Source: Candidatus Obscuribacter sp. | Lineage (GTDB): Bacteria > Cyanobacteriota > Vampirovibrionia > Obscuribacterales > Obscuribacteraceae | Reading direction: 5' to 3' | Length of the DNA stretch: 64,000 nt | Assembly (NCBI GenBank): GCA_021772095.1 | Contig: JADYXR010000128.1 | Span: 142,251-206,250 of the forward strand | Shown: piece by piece, positions 60,603-64,000 of the stretch | Position numbering within the stretch: position 1 is the first letter of the stretch | Layout of the letters: the number at the start of each line of letters is the position of its first letter | The notes under the pieces: model-generated | What the model was told of the DNA's origin: nothing | Seen by the model: the letters and a program-made list of their open reading frames with translations, nothing else | The model's database searches: none | Program-made: the position numbers and the translations under genes

Positions 60603-61364
60603 ATGATTTTTGGAAAAACCAGTTTCTTTTACTCTAGCCGGATTGACTTATTGGCGAGTGCGATCGTTTTACTCGGACTCGCACAAGCAGCCGCTTTAGC
60701 AACAAACGAACCGCCCAACAATGGCACCACAGACGGTGCCAACCAAATCTTGATAGCGCAAACACTAGAACTGAGAGACTCGGGCATACCAGCCAAGACG
60801 CTTGACGATTCCGGTTTAAAACACCTCGAAGACCCGCTTGCCGCAAAGCCCACGCAAGTTTTAGAAGGCGTTTTGCGGAAGGAAGAATTAACCGGACACG
60901 TGACGCTAAGCGACGACAAAAAAAGTTTGACACTATATGCGGTGAACCACGGGAAACGTGCTTTGATATTTTCCGGCGACCAAGCGACCGTCACCGCCGG
61001 CTCAACGCCGCAACGAACATTGACTCGCAATGAAGTAGTCTCGCCTCCAGCCAAAACAGACATTCCAAAAGACATAATTCAAGTGGCCGTCTCGATCGTC
61101 TCTGACGGCGCCATCCCATTGATATACGATTTAAAAACTGAATATCGGCCAGACGGCACCGCGTACTACGGTAAGGATCAGGTACGAAGAAAGGCCGCCG
61201 AGCGCAGATTCGGTCAGCGAACGTTGTTTCCCGGCGAGTCGACGACTGGTCGAGTTTACTTACCGGAAGGGCTTACCGCTCCGTCACAATTGACAATACC
61301 GATAATCGTGCATCCTTCGGGTGAATCGGTGGGCAACATTGTTTTGCCGGTGGTAGCGCAGTAG
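60603..61364 (+). CDS. exported protein of unknown function in the TolC-MacAB cluster
   Basis: 253 residues. The ATG abuts the ATPase stop (TAA ATG), so translation is coupled. An N-terminal hydrophobic segment (LLASAIVLLGLAQAAALA) looks like a signal peptide. The mature part has beta-strand-like segments: KSLTLYAVNHGKRALIFSGD, and TLFPGESTTGRVYLPEG resembling the edge of an Ig-like or DUF-type sandwich. No family is recognised. As the fifth gene of the pump operon it may be its cargo or an accessory periplasmic factor. Confidence 0.65.
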   Translation: MIFGKTSFFYSSRIDLLASAIVLLGLAQAAALATNEPPNNGTTDGANQILIAQTLELRDSGIPAKTLDDSGLKHLEDPLAAKPTQVLEGVLRKEELTGHVTLSDDKKSLTLYAVNHGKRALIFSGDQATVTAGSTPQRTLTRNEVVSPPAKTDIPKDIIQVAVSIVSDGAIPLIYDLKTEYRPDGTAYYGKDQVRRKAAERRFGQRTLFPGESTTGRVYLPEGLTAPSQLTIPIIVHPSGESVGNIVLPVVAQ

Positions 61365-61412
61365 GCTGGGTCGGCGCGCGGGTCATTGTTGTATTTTGGC
61401 GGAAGTTGAATC

Positions 61413-61439
61413 GTCAGAATTTCGGACAGTTTTTCTGAC
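61413..61439. repeat. copy H of the 27-bp inverted repeat
   Basis: Reads GTCAGAAAAACTGTCC… on the minus strand, identical to copy F over its first 24 bases. It lies 49 bases after the stop of the 60603 gene. Confidence 0.7.
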
Positions 61440-61548
61440 CGATTAATTGCCTTGCTGAGAACGAAACTCAGCTCGATGGGAGCCAAGCAGTAAAAAAGGC
61501 TATACTAACTTACAGTTTGTCTACTATTACCATTCGTCAGATCAAATT

Positions 61549-63105
61549 ATGAGCAACGAAGAGCGCGGCAGCCAGCTTTTCAGTGAAGCAATTAGAAGCC
61601 TGGAAGACGGCGACAACGCTCGCGCCGAACAGCTGTTGATTGGCGCTTTAAACAACCTGGACAAGAAGCACCATCTTGCCATTCTCTCGCTGAAGAGTCT
61701 TGTTACTATTTCTTCGAACAAGTCAGATTTCGATGCAGCCATTGATTGGTCGTTGAAACTACTAGAGTCGCAAACCGGCGCGTTGGGACACACGCACGCA
61801 GATGTTTCACGAACAGTCATGAACATCGCAACGATGTGCGAGACGTTAGGGAAGCCTGAGATCGCAAATCAAGTCAAAGAATTACATCAATACGCATCGG
61901 CTGCGGAGCGCGCACAGAAAGCGCGACAAGTAAAAAATATTCGCACCACGGCGAAGTCGGCGCAGACAGAGGAAGAGCCTACCGAAGATCAGTTCGACGA
62001 GAAAGCGGCCACTCTGCCGGAATATTTAGCGCGGCAATCCCAGAACTGGCGCGGCTCTCTGACTCAAATGAATGGTTTGACCGTCAGTATTATTTTCCTC
62101 GTTGCACTAGGTCTGGTTTGTGGATCGTTGGTGGCTCTCAAGTTTTGCTATTCCGACGAGCACAATAGAAATTTTTCACAGCCTCGTCCACGCATGGATG
62201 GAACAACGGGTCCGTTGAGATACACATCAGCAGACAATCGCGTGGAAGCGCAGTTCGTCTTGCCGACCAAAGTCGAAATCGATATCGATACGAAAAAACG
62301 AACATTTCCCTATAACTGTTACGGCTATGACATCACGGAAATCGGTGATTTGATGATCCGATCGCCGCTGGAAAAAGAATATTGGTTGATGCGAAACCCT
62401 GATGGTCTGGTTGATGAAGCGGGGCGCGCCTATCTTCATGAGCGCCTGGCCGATCGGCAGCTGCTCTCACACATTTTGAACGTCGCCGACATGGCAGAGC
62501 GTTTCTACAAAAAGAATAAACGTTATCCGGATAACGTTCGCGAGATTGGCGACTTCTCTTATGACAATCCATATACGCTGCGTCGCGATAATCCGTTGAT
62601 TCAAATCGTCACGGTACCAGGTCATCGTTCCCCACAAGCGTTTTTAACAGGATTGAGTAAAGGTGAGCTTTGGCCTGGCGAGGCGACGCTGTACCCTGGA
62701 TGCATAAACATCGCCCATGTCTCGCATCGAACAAACATGAGCGTTCCAGAAACACTGGTCATTCACGGATGCAATGGCTGGTCGCGCTTTTTTACTCAGA
62801 GCACAGGACAGCCTTATTACCTCGTGTTTGAACGCGGCGCTCGGATAGAACCACATTCACCTAAGCTCACGTTTTTAAACGACATCAGCCGCGTATGCGT
62901 TCTAGATATCTCGCCTGCATTTGCAAACTTGGCGCTGCTTCTCATCAAAGCTCGCTTTGTTTTGTTATTCGGGCTGTTATTCATAGCGTCATATGCGGTG
63001 GCAGGATTATTCTCGACTGATGCAACTAAGAAAGTGGCTTTCTGGTTTGGAACTGTCTATCTAGTCATTGCTCTCGCCTGCGCTTATTTAGCCTGGTTCT
63101 ACTAA
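61549..63105 (+). CDS. multi-domain membrane protein with N-terminal TPR-like helices
   Basis: 518 residues. Residues ~1-120 form TPR-like helix pairs (SEAIRSLEDGDNARAEQLL, DFDAAIDWSLKLLESQTGAL) on the cytoplasmic side. A membrane helix is at about 178-198 (IIFLVALGLVCGSLVAL). A ~260-residue outer domain of unknown type follows, with FPYNCYGYDITEIGDL and MAERFYKKNKRYPDNV; the latter resembles a segment seen in pilin-like assembly proteins. Two helices close the C-terminus (FVLLFGLLFIASYAVAGLF and VYLVIALACAYLAWF). It may connect cytoplasmic interactions to an envelope function. No known family is assigned. Confidence 0.6.
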   Translation: MSNEERGSQLFSEAIRSLEDGDNARAEQLLIGALNNLDKKHHLAILSLKSLVTISSNKSDFDAAIDWSLKLLESQTGALGHTHADVSRTVMNIATMCETLGKPEIANQVKELHQYASAAERAQKARQVKNIRTTAKSAQTEEEPTEDQFDEKAATLPEYLARQSQNWRGSLTQMNGLTVSIIFLVALGLVCGSLVALKFCYSDEHNRNFSQPRPRMDGTTGPLRYTSADNRVEAQFVLPTKVEIDIDTKKRTFPYNCYGYDITEIGDLMIRSPLEKEYWLMRNPDGLVDEAGRAYLHERLADRQLLSHILNVADMAERFYKKNKRYPDNVREIGDFSYDNPYTLRRDNPLIQIVTVPGHRSPQAFLTGLSKGELWPGEATLYPGCINIAHVSHRTNMSVPETLVIHGCNGWSRFFTQSTGQPYYLVFERGARIEPHSPKLTFLNDISRVCVLDISPAFANLALLLIKARFVLLFGLLFIASYAVAGLFSTDATKKVAFWFGTVYLVIALACAYLAWFY

Positions 63106-63284
63106 ACGTAACTGGTTTGGTCACCAATCTCACCTCGCCTAATTAACACCCCACGTTTGGTGGCACATCTCTCGCGCGGTTTCCGACCGCTCGCGACTGG
63201 TAGTTCCAAGCTCGCTCGATACCGATATAGATTCGCAGCACGATCTCTTCTGTGAAACCCAAAATCGTTTTGGCACACAACGCA

Positions 63285-63313
63285 ATGGGTGGCGCCACTA
63301 GAGCGCCACCCAT
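63285..63313 (-). terminator. strong hairpin after the acidic-protein gene
   Basis: An eleven-base GC-rich perfect stem, ATGGGTGGCGC with GCGCCACCCAT, and a seven-base loop, 27 bases past the stop of the minus-strand gene. No T run follows on either strand, so termination is possible but not certain. Confidence 0.5.
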
Positions 63314-63339
63314 GCAAATCGGAGGATATCACGGAAAAT

Positions 63340-64000
63340 TTATGCGGCTGAAATCTCGCCATCCTCTTTCGGTTTTTCCTCATCGCTCGAGGCCGCAGCA
63401 TCACTCGAAGTTGCCTCTTCTTCAGATTCAGCAACGGCTTCCGATGCCTCGTCTGTTTTCTCGTCTTCTGACGATGCTTCGACTTCTGACGGAGGTTCAT
63501 CTTCAACTTCCGGTTTGGCACTTTCGTCAGCAGCAGTCTCAGTCGATTCAGTCTCGGCGGCAGGTTCTGACGCTTCTTCTGTTTCTTCTGACGCCGCTTC
63601 AGCAGTCTCATCTGGCGCTTCTTCGGAGCCATCTTCAGAAACCGCTTCAGCGCTCTCTTCTGACACCGCTTCCGCGCTTTCTTCTGAATCAGCTTTCTCT
63701 TCTTCTGAATCCTGCGCTTCGGCAGCAGCTTCTCCATCAGCTTCCATGGTTGGTTCTGACTCTTCAGCGTTAGCGTTGTCGCTACCTTCGTCAGCGGTTT
63801 CAGAATTCACATCGGAAGCGGCGTCGCCGTCGACCTCATCGGATGATTCAGGCGCTTCGTCAGAAGCCGCATCGGCAGGCGCTTCGTCATCGCCAGCAGA
63901 CGTGCTTTCATCCTCTTCGGATTTCGCCTCGGTTGATTCTTCTGCGTCAGCTTCCAAGGTCGGCTCGGCAGCTTCATCGCCACTACCTTCAGATGCACTC
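63340..64000 (-). CDS. highly acidic repetitive protein, C-terminal part
   Basis: The frame is open beyond the window edge; what looks like a start at 63957 is a TTG within the repeats. The ~219 visible residues are almost only Glu, Asp, Ala, Ser and Thr, with very few Lys and almost no aromatic residues. Internal repeats are visible: EPTLEADAEES near the window edge and EPTMEADGEAAAE about 65 residues on, and AEAVSEESAEAVSEDGSEEA in the middle. Such sequence is disordered and strongly negative. It may bind cations or basic proteins or be a surface tail; the missing N-terminal part is needed to tell. Confidence 0.6.
   Translation of the reverse strand, partial: SASEGSGDEAAEPTLEADAEESTEAKSEEDESTSAGDDEAPADAASDEAPESSDEVDGDAASDVNSETADEGSDNANAEESEPTMEADGEAAAEAQDSEEEKADSEESAEAVSEESAEAVSEDGSEEAPDETAEAASEETEEASEPAAETESTETAADESAKPEVEDEPPSEVEASSEDEKTDEASEAVAESEEEATSSDAAASSDEEKPKEDGEISAA

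Noticed and set aside
63102..63737. 211-codon minus-strand frame full of Lys/Arg
   Set aside because: It is another frame of the same repetitive DNA as the acidic protein and has the biased composition expected of a shifted GAA/GCA/TCA-rich sequence.
63252..63773. 173-codon plus-strand frame opposite the acidic gene
   Set aside because: It is the reverse-strand shadow of Glu/Asp/Ser codons, giving a Leu/Gln/Arg-rich product without a start site or domain.
1..64000. tRNA, rRNA, tmRNA, CRISPR arrays, transposases, integrases, replication origin
   Set aside because: No convincing cloverleaf or T-loop context, regularly spaced repeat array, DDE or recombinase protein, or dnaA-box cluster was seen by eye. 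A covariance-model scan would be needed to exclude small RNAs fully.

Overview
The window looks like a chromosomal piece of a Gram-negative bacterium. It carries a TolC-type outer-membrane channel, MacA/MacB-type pump parts, a DUF2490-type outer-membrane barrel and lipoproteins. Hanks-type kinase-LRR, HEAT-repeat and glycine-zipper proteins, many large polytopic glycosyltransferases and frequent GTG/TTG starts recall environmental Cyanobacteria-related lineages such as Candidatus Obscuribacterales/Melainabacteria. That assignment is a guess from gene style, not a computed result. No tRNA, rRNA, transposase, integrase or CRISPR array was seen.

Layout. 1-6.9 kb: the end of a HEAT-like gene, a single-pass membrane protein, a small exported protein, gcvH, a possible 33-residue membrane protein, and gcvT directly followed by a GT-C-type membrane protein. 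6.9-13.6 kb: a glycine-zipper protein with a terminator, then a minus-strand run of three GT-C glycosyltransferases and an alpha/beta hydrolase. 13.7-21.5 kb: cysQ, an outer-membrane protein, a TauE-type anion exporter next to an Rrf2 regulator, two overlapping CNNM/HlyC-type CBS proteins, a Nudix hydrolase and a bestrophin. 21.9-32 kb: an MBOAT acyltransferase with an SGNH partner, a kinase-LRR fusion with a GT-C enzyme, and a 1102-residue HEAT protein.

32.2-48.3 kb is the centrepiece: cysD and a fused cysNC (PAPS synthesis), a GT2 glycosyltransferase starting on the base after the cysNC stop, a lipoprotein, a sulfotransferase, two sulfotransferase/WbsX pairs arranged as a mirror image, a second MBOAT-SGNH pair, and a Wzm/Wzt-type ABC exporter. 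With cysQ (PAP removal) and TauE/Rrf2 (sulfur-anion export and control) upstream, this reads as a system that builds, sulfates, O-acylates and exports a surface polysaccharide. A third MBOAT gene lies at 49.5-50.9 kb and a decayed sulfotransferase at 52.2 kb.

48.3-64 kb: a secreted vWA protein, an LRR protein, secreted and outer-membrane proteins, a five-gene TolC-MacA-MacB-ATPase-exported protein cluster, a membrane protein with a possible TPR start, and the end of a very acidic repetitive protein that runs off the window.

Between genes there is a dispersed 27-bp imperfect inverted repeat with eight copies, mostly just past gene ends. Inverted repeats that could be operators precede cysQ, the Rrf2 gene and cysD, and a potential structured leader precedes gcvT.
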